A stretch of 64,000 nucleotides of DNA, taken from Rugamonas sp. Lineage in GTDB: Bacteria; Pseudomonadota; Gammaproteobacteria; Burkholderiales; Burkholderiaceae_D. The stretch covers positions 1 to 64,000 of the forward strand of contig NZ_JANXMI010000294.1 of assembly GCF_025354735.1 (NCBI RefSeq), given 5' to 3'. This document shows, piece after piece, positions 33,901 to 45,865 of the stretch (positions are counted from its first letter, which is position 1; each line of letters begins with the position of its first letter). The translations under genes were made by a program, and so were the position numbers. Below the pieces are notes generated by a model. The model was not told where the DNA came from and made no database searches. It saw only the letters and a program-made list of their open reading frames with translations.

Positions 33901-34456
33901 CCAGAACGCCGACCTGGTCGAAGCCATCAACACGCTGGAAGACGCCATCGCCCGCATCGACAAGGAAACCCGCGAGCTGCTGCAAGACACCTTCGACCGC
34001 GTCAACGGCCATTTCTCGGAACTGTTCCCGATCCTGTTCGGCGGCGGCCAGGCCAGGCTCATCATGACCGGCGATGAAATCCTCGACGCCGGCGTGCAAG
34101 TGATGGCCCAGCCACCCGGCAAGAAGAACGCCACCATCCATTTGCTGTCGGGCGGCGAAAAGGCGCTGACGGCGACGGCGCTGGTGTTTTCCATGTTCCG
34201 CCTCAATCCGGCGCCGTTCTGCCTGCTCGACGAGGTCGACGCGCCGCTCGACGACGCCAACACCGAGCGCTTCTGCCGCATGGTCAAGCGCATGTCGGAG
34301 CACACGCAATTCCTGTTTATATCGCACAACAAGATCGCCATGGAAATGGCCAACCAGCTCATCGGCGTGACGATGCAGGAGCAGGGCGTCTCGCGCATCG
34401 TGGCCGTGGACATGGAGGCGGCCGTCGGCATGGTCGACGGCTTGCAGGAGGCCTAG
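30929..34456 (+). CDS. smc: Chromosome segregation protein SMC
   Basis: SMC is the ATPase core of the bacterial condensin, which loops and segregates DNA with ScpA and ScpB. The 1175-residue protein has the N-terminal P-loop GPNGCGKSN (residues 31-39), a long coiled coil broken by a hinge at about 500-650, and a C-terminal ATPase half. That half has the signature LLSGGEKALTA near residue 1072 and Walker B FCLLDEVDAPLDD near 1097. Length fits the family (about 1180). The start is GTG at 30929, giving the conserved MRLSSIKLSGFKSF. The next genes are a kinase and zipA-ligA, the usual neighbours of smc in this group. Confidence 0.97.
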   Translation: MRLSSIKLSGFKSFVDPTNFQVPGQLVGVVGPNGCGKSNIIDAVRWVLGESKASELRGESMQDVIFNGSTHRKPAGRASVELIFDNHDGKASGQWGQYAEIAVKRTLTRDGTSTYYINGQPVRRRDIQDIFLGTGLGPRAYAIIGQGMISRIIESRPEELRVFLEEAAGVSKYKERRRETENRLQDTRENLLRVDDILRELNSNLDKLQAQAAVATKFHALQADQEEKQKLLWLLRKNEAEGEQKRYFREVEQAQTDLEEQTAKLRNVELTLEQMRQAHFAVGDRLHTAQGHLYQTNADIGSLEAQIKFVLESRSRLQAQLATLTAQRDQWQSQAQEYGGQIEEAEFNLEELAAKVEQSQMMAEQKSESLPMLEQAWREAQTSSTESRARIMQAQQQLELESAHQRNASNILNSLATRRERLQQEKNGLNLPDSGRLVNLKMQLEEQQQALEEQGYHLEEALEQQPRLEEERGAAQTQVNAETAGNAQLEARLNALRQMQERVQTQGKVQPWLKKHELDTLPQLWQKLHIEQGWETAMEAILRERTSALQMSNIEWAKAFFNDAPPAKLALFAPSPATPPAPFDVAGLKPFLHLLKLNDPGLRGLLQDWLHNVYSADDAAEAFAERGRLPAGGYFVTKQGHVITPGSVRFYAADSEQDGMLGRQQEIENLTKQLRAQQMLADEARARSVRADAAVANLTRQLTEFRAKSQSLTQAVHTLQLDVVKLSEIEARFNQRSDQIETDLAEIAAQEAEQMHVKLESEEKFEQLDMELGNLQGEHEDGQTAFMEKERRLTDAREKLRDMERAAQEAQFAEKSQRSKIDELRRSIATASTQAAQVAASLAAGQSELESLESGAANEGLQELLERRTGQERALSDARHELDQITQQLRAFEEGRMSAERTLQPQRDKIMEMQLKEQAARLNQEQYAAQLAEAQADEAALSAKLHADMKPSYLQGEVTRLTNAIAGLGAVNLAALDELAQASERKNFLDAQNADLVEAINTLEDAIARIDKETRELLQDTFDRVNGHFSELFPILFGGGQARLIMTGDEILDAGVQVMAQPPGKKNATIHLLSGGEKALTATALVFSMFRLNPAPFCLLDEVDAPLDDANTERFCRMVKRMSEHTQFLFISHNKIAMEMANQLIGVTMQEQGVSRIVAVDMEAAVGMVDGLQEA

Positions 34457-34536
34457 GCGGCCGACCCGCTGTAATCGCGGCGGCGCGGGCCGGGCAGCTC
34501 GCCGGGTCCGCCGCTTACCATCTTTTCTGGAGATCC

Positions 34537-35898
34537 GTGGTGCATATGTCGAGTCGCAAGCATATTATTCCTGACAGTTTTCTCGAAAGCTGGCAAAACA
34601 TCGTCGATGTGATGGCCGCCATTTTCAATGTGCCGGCCGGCTTGATCATGCGCGTCCACGAAGAGGAGATCGAAGTGCTGGTCACCTCGCGGGCCGACGA
34701 CAATCCCTATATCGCCGGCCACCGGGCCAAGCTCAACACGGGCCTGTATTGCGAAACCGTGATGGCCAGCCGCGCCGTGCTGCAAGTGCCGAACGCGCTG
34801 ACGAGCCGGCAGTGGAAGGACAATCCCGACGTCGAGCTCGACATGATCGCCTACGTCGGCGTGCCCCTGGTGTGGCCGGACGATGAAGTGTTCGGCACCA
34901 TCTGCGTGCTCGACAACAAGACCCGCGTGTTCCAGGACAAGTACATCGAATTGATGTGGGAACTGAAAAACCGCATCGAGAGCGACTTCAAGCTGCTCGA
35001 CCAGCACCGCTACCTGGAGGACAGCAACCGGCGCCTGCTGGCGGCCCAGCAGCGCCAGGCCGCCGACGCCGTCGAACTGGGCGAGGCCAACCGGCAGCTG
35101 AGCGCGGCGCTGGCGGCGCTGACGCAGATGCAGTCCGAATTGCTGCAATCGGCCAAGAACGCGGCCCTCGGCACGCTGGTGGCCGGCGTGTCGCACGAGT
35201 TGAGCACGCCCATCGGCAACAGCCTGATGGCGGCCGGCGCCATCCAGCACCAGGTCGGCGAATTCGCGCTCAAGGCCGGCACCGGCATGACGCGCAGCGA
35301 AATGCAGGGCTTCATCGGCGGCATCCGCGATGGCGCCGACATGCTGGTGCACAATCTCGACCGCGCCGCCACGCTGGTGAGCAATTTCAAGAAGATCGCC
35401 TCCAACGATGGGCCGATGGCGCTGTGCAGCTTCAACCTGCGCGACACGGTCGACACCATCATCGCCGCCGCGCTGTTCCGGCCGACGCCGCACCGGGTCG
35501 TCAACGCCATCCCCGAAGGCATCGTCATCACCGCCTACCTGGCGCCGTTCAGCGACGTGCTGACGGAGCTGATCGAGAACGCCCTGCGCCACGCCTTCGC
35601 CGGCGTCGCCTCGGGCAGCGGCACCGTCACCGTGTCGGGCCGGGTCTCGGGCGAGGCCATGGTCTATGTGGGCGTGCATGACAACGGCTGCGGCATCGCG
35701 TCCGAACACATCGAACGCCTCTTCGACCCGTTTTTCACCACAACTCTGGGGCAGGGCAGCAGCGGCCTCGGCCTGCACACCGTGTACAACCAGGTCCACA
35801 AGGCGCTCGGCGGCAAGATCCAGGTCGACAGCACGCTGGGCGCCGGCAGCGGCTTTTCGCTGGCCTTTCCGCTGCCGCAACCGCCGGCGCGGCCCTGA
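34537..35898 (+). CDS. Orphan GAF-domain sensor histidine kinase
   Basis: The 453-residue protein has a GAF-like sensor (about 12-150, with YIAGHRAKLNTGLYCETV and GVPLVWPDDEVFGTICVLD), a short coiled coil, a dimerisation helix with the phosphoacceptor His220 in VSHELSTPIGN, and an ATPase domain with N box ELIENALRHA, G1 DNGCGI and G2 GSSGLGL. There is no membrane span, so it is cytosolic. No response regulator gene is adjacent. The start is GTG at 34537 or 34540, spaced correctly from GGAG; the ATG at 34546 is farther away. It sits between smc and zipA, where other Burkholderiales often have no gene. Signal and target are unknown. Confidence 0.85.
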   Translation: MVHMSSRKHIIPDSFLESWQNIVDVMAAIFNVPAGLIMRVHEEEIEVLVTSRADDNPYIAGHRAKLNTGLYCETVMASRAVLQVPNALTSRQWKDNPDVELDMIAYVGVPLVWPDDEVFGTICVLDNKTRVFQDKYIELMWELKNRIESDFKLLDQHRYLEDSNRRLLAAQQRQAADAVELGEANRQLSAALAALTQMQSELLQSAKNAALGTLVAGVSHELSTPIGNSLMAAGAIQHQVGEFALKAGTGMTRSEMQGFIGGIRDGADMLVHNLDRAATLVSNFKKIASNDGPMALCSFNLRDTVDTIIAAALFRPTPHRVVNAIPEGIVITAYLAPFSDVLTELIENALRHAFAGVASGSGTVTVSGRVSGEAMVYVGVHDNGCGIASEHIERLFDPFFTTTLGQGSSGLGLHTVYNQVHKALGGKIQVDSTLGAGSGFSLAFPLPQPPARP

Positions 35899-36197
35899 GT
35901 GGCGCCCGTTCCGGTGCCGTACCGGCAGCGGCGCCGGCCGCCGTCCGCGTCCCGCTGGAGCGCCGCCATTTGGCGTTCAGTCAATGATGTTGGTATCATA
36001 GTAGTTGCCAAAGTCGGGCTGCGATTGTTGGGCTGCGATCAGCACGTCCCAGTGCACGCTTACGTATCCTCACTGACAATTCAAAACAGTGGCTTATCAA
36101 CGGTTCATCGAATAAAGGGTGGCTCAGGCGGGCGCAGGTCGGAAGGTAGGCAGCGGCAGCGCTGCGCCGCCGATCGCGCCGCCGAGGCACAAGCAGC
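35899..36197 (+). promoter_or_regulatory. Intergenic region with putative zipA-ligA promoter
   Basis: The 299 bases between the kinase and zipA hold no gene. TTGGCG (35970-35975) followed after 18 bases by TGG-TATCAT (extended -10, 35991-35999) is a likely promoter for zipA-ligA-galU-def. A short hairpin (CCGGT/ACCGG at about 35914-35928) follows the kinase stop but lacks a T-run. Confidence 0.55.
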
Positions 36198-37319
36198 ATG
36201 ACAGATCTTCAAATGAGTTTGATCGCGGCCGGCGGCGTCTTCATCGCCGGCGTATTCACGTACAACAAATTGCAGGAGCACAAGGCCAAGAAGAGCGTCG
36301 AACGCGCCTTCTCGACCGACCATGATGATGTGCTCATGCGCAGCGGCGACGCCGCGCCCGCCGCCCGCCACGAACCGAGTTTTTCGCTCGACGACGCGGC
36401 CGGCCAGGCGCACGCCGGTGCCGCCGACTCTAATATTGGCGCTGGCGCCGGTTCCGGCGGCGACGGCGTCGCGGCAGTCGCGCCGTCGGCCACGCCGGCC
36501 CACATCAGCGCCGCCGCCGAGCAGGCCACCAGCCTGGTCGACCCGCTGATCGATTGCCTGCTGCCGCTGGCGCTGGAAGGCCCTGCACGCGGCGACAAGC
36601 TGCTGCCGGTGCTGCAAACGCTGCGCATGGTCGGCAACAAGCCGGTGCACTACATCGGCCTGGCCGTCAGCGGCGACTGGGAACCCATCGTCCACGGCGG
36701 CGTCTACACGAAATTGCAAGGCGGGGTGCAGCTGGCCAGCCGCAGCACCGCGCTCAACGAACTGGAATACTCGGAACTGGTCACGCGCCTGCGCGCCATG
36801 GCCGACGAAATCGGCGCCGAGCCGGAAATCCCGGACATGATCGAAGTGATGGCCGAAGCGCGCAATCTGCACCGCTTCGTGGCCGGCCACGACGCGCAGC
36901 TCGGCGTCAACCTGGCCACCAACGGCGCGCCGTGGGCCATCACCACGCTGCTGGGCGCACTGGAAAAGCAGGGCTTCGACGTGCGCCCCGACGGCCGCTA
37001 CGTGATGCCCGACGTCGAGGGCGGCTTCCTGTTCTCGCTGTCGACCAACGTCACGCTGGCCGAGGAAACCACGCCGCGGCTGACGCTGCTGCTCGACGTG
37101 CCCTGCGTGACGCCGGCGCGCGACGGTTTCGGCGCCATGGTGGCCTGCGCCCAGTCGCTCACGGCGCGGCTCGACGCGACCATCGTCGACGACTACAACC
37201 AGGCGCTGACGGATGCGGCGCTGGCCGAAATCGCCGGCCAGGTGCAGGATTTCTACGCCGAGATGGACGCCGCCGACATTCCCGCCGGCTCGACGCGCGC
37301 GCTGCGCCTGTTCAGCTGA
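36198..37319 (+). CDS. zipA: Cell division protein ZipA
   Basis: The 373-residue protein has an N-terminal membrane anchor (about residues 5-21, SLIAAGGVFIAGVFTYN) and a charged, then Ala/Pro/Gly-rich flexible linker to about residue 110. The C-terminal FtsZ-binding domain (about 235-370) has the typical segments VHYIGLAVSGDWEP and LTLLLDVPCV. ZipA tethers FtsZ to the membrane and stabilises the Z-ring. The position between smc and ligA is characteristic in betaproteobacteria and supports the name, since the family is poorly conserved. The gap to ligA is 18 bases. Confidence 0.88.
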   Translation: MTDLQMSLIAAGGVFIAGVFTYNKLQEHKAKKSVERAFSTDHDDVLMRSGDAAPAARHEPSFSLDDAAGQAHAGAADSNIGAGAGSGGDGVAAVAPSATPAHISAAAEQATSLVDPLIDCLLPLALEGPARGDKLLPVLQTLRMVGNKPVHYIGLAVSGDWEPIVHGGVYTKLQGGVQLASRSTALNELEYSELVTRLRAMADEIGAEPEIPDMIEVMAEARNLHRFVAGHDAQLGVNLATNGAPWAITTLLGALEKQGFDVRPDGRYVMPDVEGGFLFSLSTNVTLAEETTPRLTLLLDVPCVTPARDGFGAMVACAQSLTARLDATIVDDYNQALTDAALAEIAGQVQDFYAEMDAADIPAGSTRALRLFS

Positions 37320-37331
37320 GACCACGATTAG

Positions 37332-40687
<3,356 letters not shown>

Positions 40688-40691
<4 letters not shown>

Positions 40692-41224
40692 CGGTGCGCG
40701 AGATCCTCAAGATGGGCGACCCGCGCCTGCTGCGCGTGGCCGAACCGGTGACCGAATTCGGCACGCCGGAAATGGAACAGCTGATCGCCGACATGTTCGA
40801 CACCATGCACGCGGCCAATGGCGCCGGCCTGGCCGCGCCGCAGATCGGCGTCAACCTGCAACTGGTGATCTACGGTTTCAAGCAGAACGCGCGCTATCCC
40901 GACGCGCCGCAAGTGCCCGAAACGGTGCTGATTAATCCCGTCCTCACGCCGCTGTCGGACCAGCAGGACGCCGCCTTCGAGGGCTGTCTGTCCGTGCCCG
41001 GCCTGCGCGGCCTGGTGCCGCGCTGGAGCAGCCTGCATTACGAGGGCGTCGACCAGTTCAATGAGCCGATCAGCCGCGACGTCGACGGCTTCCACGCCCG
41101 CGTGGTGCAGCACGAAGTGGATCACCTGCTCGGCATCCTGTACCCGATGCGCATCACCGACTTCACGCAGTTCGGCTACACCGACGTGATGTTCCCGGAC
41201 CTCGATCCCAACGACGACGATTAA
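40688..41224 (+). CDS. def: Peptide deformylase
   Basis: Peptide deformylase removes the formyl group from nascent proteins using a divalent metal. The 178-residue protein has all three family motifs: [10 protein letters not shown] (residues about 44-53), EGCLSVPG with the metal-ligand Cys, and QHEVDHLLG with the two metal-ligand histidines and catalytic Glu. The start at 40688 overlaps the galU stop. This copy is not beside fmt, so another def gene beside fmt elsewhere in the genome is likely, an inference from common layouts. Confidence 0.95.
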
Positions 41225-41230
41225 GCAACG

Positions 41231-42232
41231 ATGCCGATGAACGTAGCCCCCAACGACCCGGAACACCCGAGCCAGAAGCTGCACCCGGCCGACCAGGACA
41301 AGCCGATGCGGCCCAAGGTGGGACGGGTGCGCGGGGCTTTCCAGTTGGGGACTTCGAACATCGAACGCATCGGCGTCGGCCGCTGGCACTGGAGCGACTC
41401 CTACCACTGGATGCTGACGCTGACGTGGCCGCGTTTCTTCGGCCTGATCGCATTGGCCTACTTCGTCATCAACCTGATTTTCGCGGCCGCGTTTTACCTG
41501 GCGCCGGGGTCCATCGCCAACGCCCGCGCCGGTTCGCTGGCGGACGTGGTGTTCTTTTCCATCGAGACGCTGGCGACGGTCGGTTACGGGTATATGCACC
41601 CGGATACGACCTATGGCCACGTCGTCGCGTCGACCGAAATCCTGATCGGCATGGTCGCCATGGCCGGCTTCACCGGCCTGCTGTTCGCGCGCTTTTCGCG
41701 GCCGACCTCGCGCATCATGTTTTCCGACCTGGCGGTGGTCACCAACTTCAACGGCGTGCCGACGCTGATGCTGCGCGCCGGGAACGAGCGCAGCAACCTG
41801 ATACTGGAAGCGTCGGTGCGGGCCGCGCTGGTGCGGCGCGAGACCACGCGGGAAGGGCAGCTGTTCACGCGCTTCTATGATTTGAAACTGGAGCGCCAGC
41901 AGACCGGCGTGTTCGCGCTGAGCTGGACCATCATGCACGCCATCGACGAGAGCAGCCCTTTGTACGGCAAGTCGCGCGAGGATTTGCACAACGAGGGCGC
42001 GACCCTGGCCGTCGCCGTTTCCGGCACCGACGACACGCTCAACGATTTCGTCCACGCGCGCCAGAGCTACGCGGCCGAGCACATTTATTTCAACCACCAC
42101 TTCGTCGATATCCTGTCGGACAAGAAGGAAAACAATACCCGTGTCCTCGACTTCGGCAAGTTCCACGACATCGTCCCCGATGGCAGCGGCGCCGGCGAAA
42201 TGCCGGGCGCCGCCATCGCCCATCCGGGTTAG
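41231..42232 (+). CDS. KirBac-type inward-rectifier potassium channel
   Basis: The 333-residue protein has an N-terminal cytosolic strand, two membrane helices (about 66-90 and 131-153), a pore helix and the selectivity filter TVGYGYM (residues 116-122), and a C-terminal immunoglobulin-like cytosolic domain starting near 160 (SRPTSRIMFSDLAVV). This is the architecture of KirBac1.1 from Burkholderia pseudomallei. It forms a tetrameric K+ pore gated through the cytosolic domain and lipids. It lies 7 bases after def, so it may share that operon. It converges on the topoisomerase gene. Confidence 0.93.
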   Translation: MPMNVAPNDPEHPSQKLHPADQDKPMRPKVGRVRGAFQLGTSNIERIGVGRWHWSDSYHWMLTLTWPRFFGLIALAYFVINLIFAAAFYLAPGSIANARAGSLADVVFFSIETLATVGYGYMHPDTTYGHVVASTEILIGMVAMAGFTGLLFARFSRPTSRIMFSDLAVVTNFNGVPTLMLRAGNERSNLILEASVRAALVRRETTREGQLFTRFYDLKLERQQTGVFALSWTIMHAIDESSPLYGKSREDLHNEGATLAVAVSGTDDTLNDFVHARQSYAAEHIYFNHHFVDILSDKKENNTRVLDFGKFHDIVPDGSGAGEMPGAAIAHPG

Positions 42233-42233
42233 A

Positions 42234-42271
42234 GCTTAGGCCGTGGCCAAGGCCGTGGCCAAGGCCTAAGC
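42234..42271. terminator. Hairpin between the convergent channel and topoisomerase genes
   Basis: GCTTAGGCC (42234-42242) and GGCCTAAGC (42263-42271) form a 9-bp stem enclosing two direct copies of GGCCGTGGCCAA-like sequence. It overlaps the topoisomerase stop codon and begins 2 bases after the channel stop, so it probably blocks both strands, although there is no T-run. Confidence 0.55.
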
Positions 42272-43348
42272 CGACTGCAAGCGCGACTGCAGCAACGCCA
42301 GCACGGCCGCCTCCTCCGGCCGCAGCGCGTGCAGGTCGGCGCTCAGCGTGTGGCCGGCGCGCTCCTGCAACACCGGCGCCGCCGGCCCCTCCAGATAAGC
42401 GTCGATCACGGCCGGATGCACATAGCATTTGCGGCAGATGGTGGGCGTGTTGCCCAGCTTTTTGGCCACCGCCTCGATGGCGCGCACGATGTTTTTCCGG
42501 GCCTGGGCCGCCGTGTCGAACTTTTCGAATTCCTGCAGGGCGGCCGCCGCCAGCACCGTGCCCGACCAGGTGCGGAAATCCTTGGCCGTGTATTCCTCGC
42601 CGGTGATGGCGCGCAGATAGTCGTTGACGTCGGCCGAACCGACGGTGTGCGGCTGGCCGTCGTCGTCGACATACTGGAACAGCTCCTGCCCCGGCAGATC
42701 GCGGGTGCGGGCGATGATGCGCGCCAGCCGCCGGTCGTGCACTTCGACCTCGTGGTGCACGCCGCTCTTGCCGCGAAAACGGAACTGCACCGCGCTGCCG
42801 TCGACGCGCACGTGGCGGTCGCGCAGCGTGGTCAGGCCGAAGGAGTGGTTGTCCCGCGCGTATTCCTCGTTCCCGATCCGCATCATGGTCGCTTCCAGCA
42901 GGTAGACGATGGTGGCCAGCACCTTCTCGCGCGGCAGTCCGTGCAGGCCGAGCGCCGCGTCGACCTGGCGCCGGATCGCCGGCAGCGCCTTGCCGAAGCT
43001 GAGCATGCGTTCATATTTGGCTTCGTCGCGCTGCTCGCGCCAGCGGGGATGGTAGCGGTACTGCTTGCGGCCGCGCGCATCGCGGCCGGTCGCCTGCAGG
43101 TGGCCGCGTTCATGCGCGCATATCCACACGTCGGTCCACGCCGGCGGGATCACCAGCGCGGCGATGCGTTTCAGGACGGCCGCGTCGCGCACCGCCGCGC
43201 CGTCGGCATCGACATAGCGGAAGCGCTGGACGCCGCCCTTGCGGGCGATGCCGGGCATGGCGTCGTCGACGTAGCGCAGGCCGGCCGACCTGGCGGCGGC
43301 GGGCCCGTCGCCGGGCGGCGGGGCGGATGGAATCTGCTCGCGTTTCAT
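42266..43348 (-). CDS. DNA topoisomerase IB
   Basis: The 360-residue protein is a poxvirus-type (type IB) topoisomerase as found in many soil proteobacteria. It relaxes supercoils through a 3'-phosphotyrosyl bond. Visible parts are the N-terminal domain with IARKGGVQRFRYVDADG, the catalytic core with YARDNHSFGLTTLRDRHV and FRGKSGVHHEVEVHDRRLAR, then the YTAKDFRTWSGT motif. The nucleophile Tyr309 lies in RKCYVHPAV. Length matches bacterial members (about 350). The gene stands alone on the minus strand, 28 bases from the GMC oxidoreductase stop. Confidence 0.92.
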   Translation of the reverse strand: MKREQIPSAPPPGDGPAAARSAGLRYVDDAMPGIARKGGVQRFRYVDADGAAVRDAAVLKRIAALVIPPAWTDVWICAHERGHLQATGRDARGRKQYRYHPRWREQRDEAKYERMLSFGKALPAIRRQVDAALGLHGLPREKVLATIVYLLEATMMRIGNEEYARDNHSFGLTTLRDRHVRVDGSAVQFRFRGKSGVHHEVEVHDRRLARIIARTRDLPGQELFQYVDDDGQPHTVGSADVNDYLRAITGEEYTAKDFRTWSGTVLAAAALQEFEKFDTAAQARKNIVRAIEAVAKKLGNTPTICRKCYVHPAVIDAYLEGPAAPVLQERAGHTLSADLHALRPEEAAVLALLQSRLQSA

Positions 43349-43376
43349 GGCGGTCTCGGTCGGTGATGGCGGGAGT

Positions 43377-45008
43377 TCATGCTAATGGCGTTGCGGAGGC
43401 GGCGCCTTGCGCGGCGTCGATGGTCGGCGCGATGCCCATGCGCGCGCGCAGGTGGTCGGCCACCCGCAGCGCGTTGGCGATCACCGTCAGCGATGGATTG
43501 ACGGCGCCGCTGGAGACGGAAAAGCTGGCGTCGACCACGTACAGATTGTCGACGTCGTGCGCCTTGCAGTTCACGTCCAGCGCCGACGTGGCGGGATCGC
43601 GCCCGAAGCGTATGGTGCCGTTCTGGTGCGCGGTGCCGCCGATGGGCACGTCCTGGCCCAGGTACAGGCTGCGCTCCATCAGGTGCGGGTGGCAATCGAC
43701 CTTGTCGAGCATCGCTTCGAGCTTGGCGCGCAGGCGGTGGTGGCCTTCCATATTGTTCGGCGTGAGCGCCAGCACGATGCCGCCGTCGGCGTCCAGCGTC
43801 ACGCGGTTGTCGGGATCGGGCAAGTCCTCGGACGTCAGCCAGAAGTCGATGGAGTGCTGCGCCACTTCGTCGAGCAGAAAATCGGGCTTGAACGGCAGCC
43901 AGGCCGGCAGCTCGCCCTTGATGGTGCCGCCGTGCGATTTGCCCAGCATCTGGATGTGGCCGAGCGGGTAGTCCCAGTCCGGCGCGCGCGCATAGTAGTC
44001 GTTGATGGCCAGCGTTTTCTGGAACACGGTGTCGTTGCGCGCGCGGCTGATGGCCATGAGGGCCGAATTATTGTGGCGCATATAGTGGCGGCCGACGACG
44101 CCGGAGCTGTTGGCCAGGCCGTCGGGATGGTGGACCGACGCGGAACGCAGCAGCAGCGCGGCCGAGTTGATGGCGCCGCAGGAGACCACCACGATGTCGG
44201 CGCTGTACCGCTCCCGCTCCTTGCCGCGCACCACGTGCACGCTGTCGACGCGGCGCCCGCCGCCATCGGTGCCCAGCTTCTCGACGTAGGCATTGGTCAG
44301 CAGCGTGACGTTGGGATGTTTGAGCGCCGGCTCGACGCAGATGACGTGGGCGTCGGCCTTGGCGCCGACCATGCAGGGGCAGCCATCGAAGGCGTCGCAG
44401 CGTATGCAGGAACTGTCGCGCGTGGGCTGGCCGGCGTCGTCCTGGTCGAGCAGGATCCCCAGCGGCAGGGGGAAGGGATGCAGGCCTTCCGCTTCGAGTG
44501 CGGCGGCCAGCGCGGCGATGCGCGGCTCGTGCGCCACCGGCGCATGGGGATAGGGTTGCGACGCCGGGGGTTCGCTCGGATCGGTGCCGCGCGTGCCGTG
44601 CACGTGGTACAGCGCCTCGGCCTTGCAGTAGTACGGCTCCAGTTCCGCATAGCTGATGGGCCATGCCGGCGAGACGCCGCCGTGATGCCGGATCTCGCCG
44701 AAATCGGCCTCGCGCAAGCGCAGCAGGGCGGCGCCGTAAAATTTGGTGTTGCCGCCGACGTAGTAGTGTATGCCGGGGTGGAAGGCCTTGCCGTGCTGGT
44801 CGTGCCAGGTTTCCTTGGCCTGGTATTTGGCCTGCACGAAGACGGCCTTGGGATTCCAGTTGTCTTGCTCGCGCCGCAGGAAGTCGCCGCGCTCGATGAG
44901 GAGGATGGTCTTGCCGCTGGCCGCCAGGCTGTGGGCCAGCGTGCCGCCGCCGGCGCCGCTGCCGATGATGATGATGTCGTAGTGCTGCGGGGTGCTGTCT
45001 AAGGTCAT
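43377..45008 (-). CDS. GMC-family FAD-dependent oxidoreductase
   Basis: The 543-residue flavoenzyme begins with the FAD-binding Rossmann motif IIIIGSGAGGG (residues 12-22), followed by LLIERGD and GGNTKFYGAALLRL. The middle has a cysteine cluster (CIRCDAFDGCPCMVGAK) and the end has the GMC C-terminal segment SSGAVNPSLTVIANALRVADH, where the catalytic His/Asn pair usually lies. Relatives oxidise alcohols or sugars (choline, glucose, gluconate). There is no signal peptide or twin-arginine motif, so it seems cytosolic unless carried by a partner. Its start overlaps the aquaporin stop (ATGA). Substrate is unknown; the nearby glycosidase operon suggests a sugar or polyol. Confidence 0.9.
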   Translation of the reverse strand: MTLDSTPQHYDIIIIGSGAGGGTLAHSLAASGKTILLIERGDFLRREQDNWNPKAVFVQAKYQAKETWHDQHGKAFHPGIHYYVGGNTKFYGAALLRLREADFGEIRHHGGVSPAWPISYAELEPYYCKAEALYHVHGTRGTDPSEPPASQPYPHAPVAHEPRIAALAAALEAEGLHPFPLPLGILLDQDDAGQPTRDSSCIRCDAFDGCPCMVGAKADAHVICVEPALKHPNVTLLTNAYVEKLGTDGGGRRVDSVHVVRGKERERYSADIVVVSCGAINSAALLLRSASVHHPDGLANSSGVVGRHYMRHNNSALMAISRARNDTVFQKTLAINDYYARAPDWDYPLGHIQMLGKSHGGTIKGELPAWLPFKPDFLLDEVAQHSIDFWLTSEDLPDPDNRVTLDADGGIVLALTPNNMEGHHRLRAKLEAMLDKVDCHPHLMERSLYLGQDVPIGGTAHQNGTIRFGRDPATSALDVNCKAHDVDNLYVVDASFSVSSGAVNPSLTVIANALRVADHLRARMGIAPTIDAAQGAASATPLA

Positions 45009-45865
45009 GGCGTGGCGGGGTCCGGTGAGCGGTGGGGCGGCAGCTTGCGCAGCAGGCTGGGAACGTGGATGCCGTGGGCGGCGAAGCGGCAGTTGAAGGG
45101 GCAGGGCGCTTCGCTGTCGTGATTGAGCTTGGCGCAGGCGACGCCGCCGGAGGCGCTGGCGCTGCGATAGACGCCGGCGGCCAGCATCATGCCGGCCAGC
45201 GGCGCGGCGAAGTACAGCCAGGCGCCGCTCCAGATCCCGGACGGCAGGGCCGAGGCGACGCTGCGCGCGGGGTTCATGCTCATGCCGGAAAACGGCGATT
45301 CGAGCGTGACGAAGGCGACGATCAGCAGGCCGCAACACAGGCCGGTGTAGCGCATCAGCTTCACGCGGTTGCCGCAATAGAGCGTGGCCGACATCAGCGT
45401 GAAGGAGATCGCCGTTTCCATCAGCACCGCCAGCGGCACGCCGAGCGCGCCCGGCACCGTGACGATGTAGCTCACCGGCGGCTGCGCGAAAGCGGGGCCG
45501 AGCAGCGCGAGCGTGAGCAGCACGCCGGCCAGGCCGCCGATGAACTGGGCCAGCACGTACATGGCGGCGTCGGTGGCGCCGATTTTGTCGAGCGCGGCGA
45601 AGGTCAGCGTCAGCGCCGGATTGAAATGGGCGCCGGAGCGCGCGCCCCACGGCGAGTAGATCAGGCAGATGGCGGTGCCGCCCATCACGAGGCCCATCAA
45701 CAGGCGCCGCAGCAGCGGGTCGACGATCAGCCGGTGCAGCGCCGAGCCGGGCGCTTCGAGCGCGGTGCCGGCCACGCCGGCGGCCAGCATGAACACGGCC
45801 AGGCCGGCCGCCTCGATGAGATAGAGCGGCAGGTGCTGGCGCATGGTCTTTGCTGCTGATGTCAT
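45005..45865 (-). CDS. MIP-family aquaporin/glycerol channel with Cys/His tail
   Basis: The 286-residue protein has six membrane spans and both NPA boxes: HFNPA (82-84) in the first half and MNPAR (198-200) in the second. It could pass water, glycerol or other small neutral solutes. After the last span a polar tail of about 50 residues contains Cys244, His249, Cys255, Cys259 and His264, spaced C-x4-H-x5-C-x3-C-x4-H, which could bind a metal. Most aquaporins lack this. The first ATG (45865) or the internal ATG (45844) may be used. It overlaps and precedes the GMC oxidoreductase gene in one operon, so the two probably work together. Confidence 0.88.
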   Translation of the reverse strand: MTSAAKTMRQHLPLYLIEAAGLAVFMLAAGVAGTALEAPGSALHRLIVDPLLRRLLMGLVMGGTAICLIYSPWGARSGAHFNPALTLTFAALDKIGATDAAMYVLAQFIGGLAGVLLTLALLGPAFAQPPVSYIVTVPGALGVPLAVLMETAISFTLMSATLYCGNRVKLMRYTGLCCGLLIVAFVTLESPFSGMSMNPARSVASALPSGIWSGAWLYFAAPLAGMMLAAGVYRSASASGGVACAKLNHDSEAPCPFNCRFAAHGIHVPSLLRKLPPHRSPDPATP

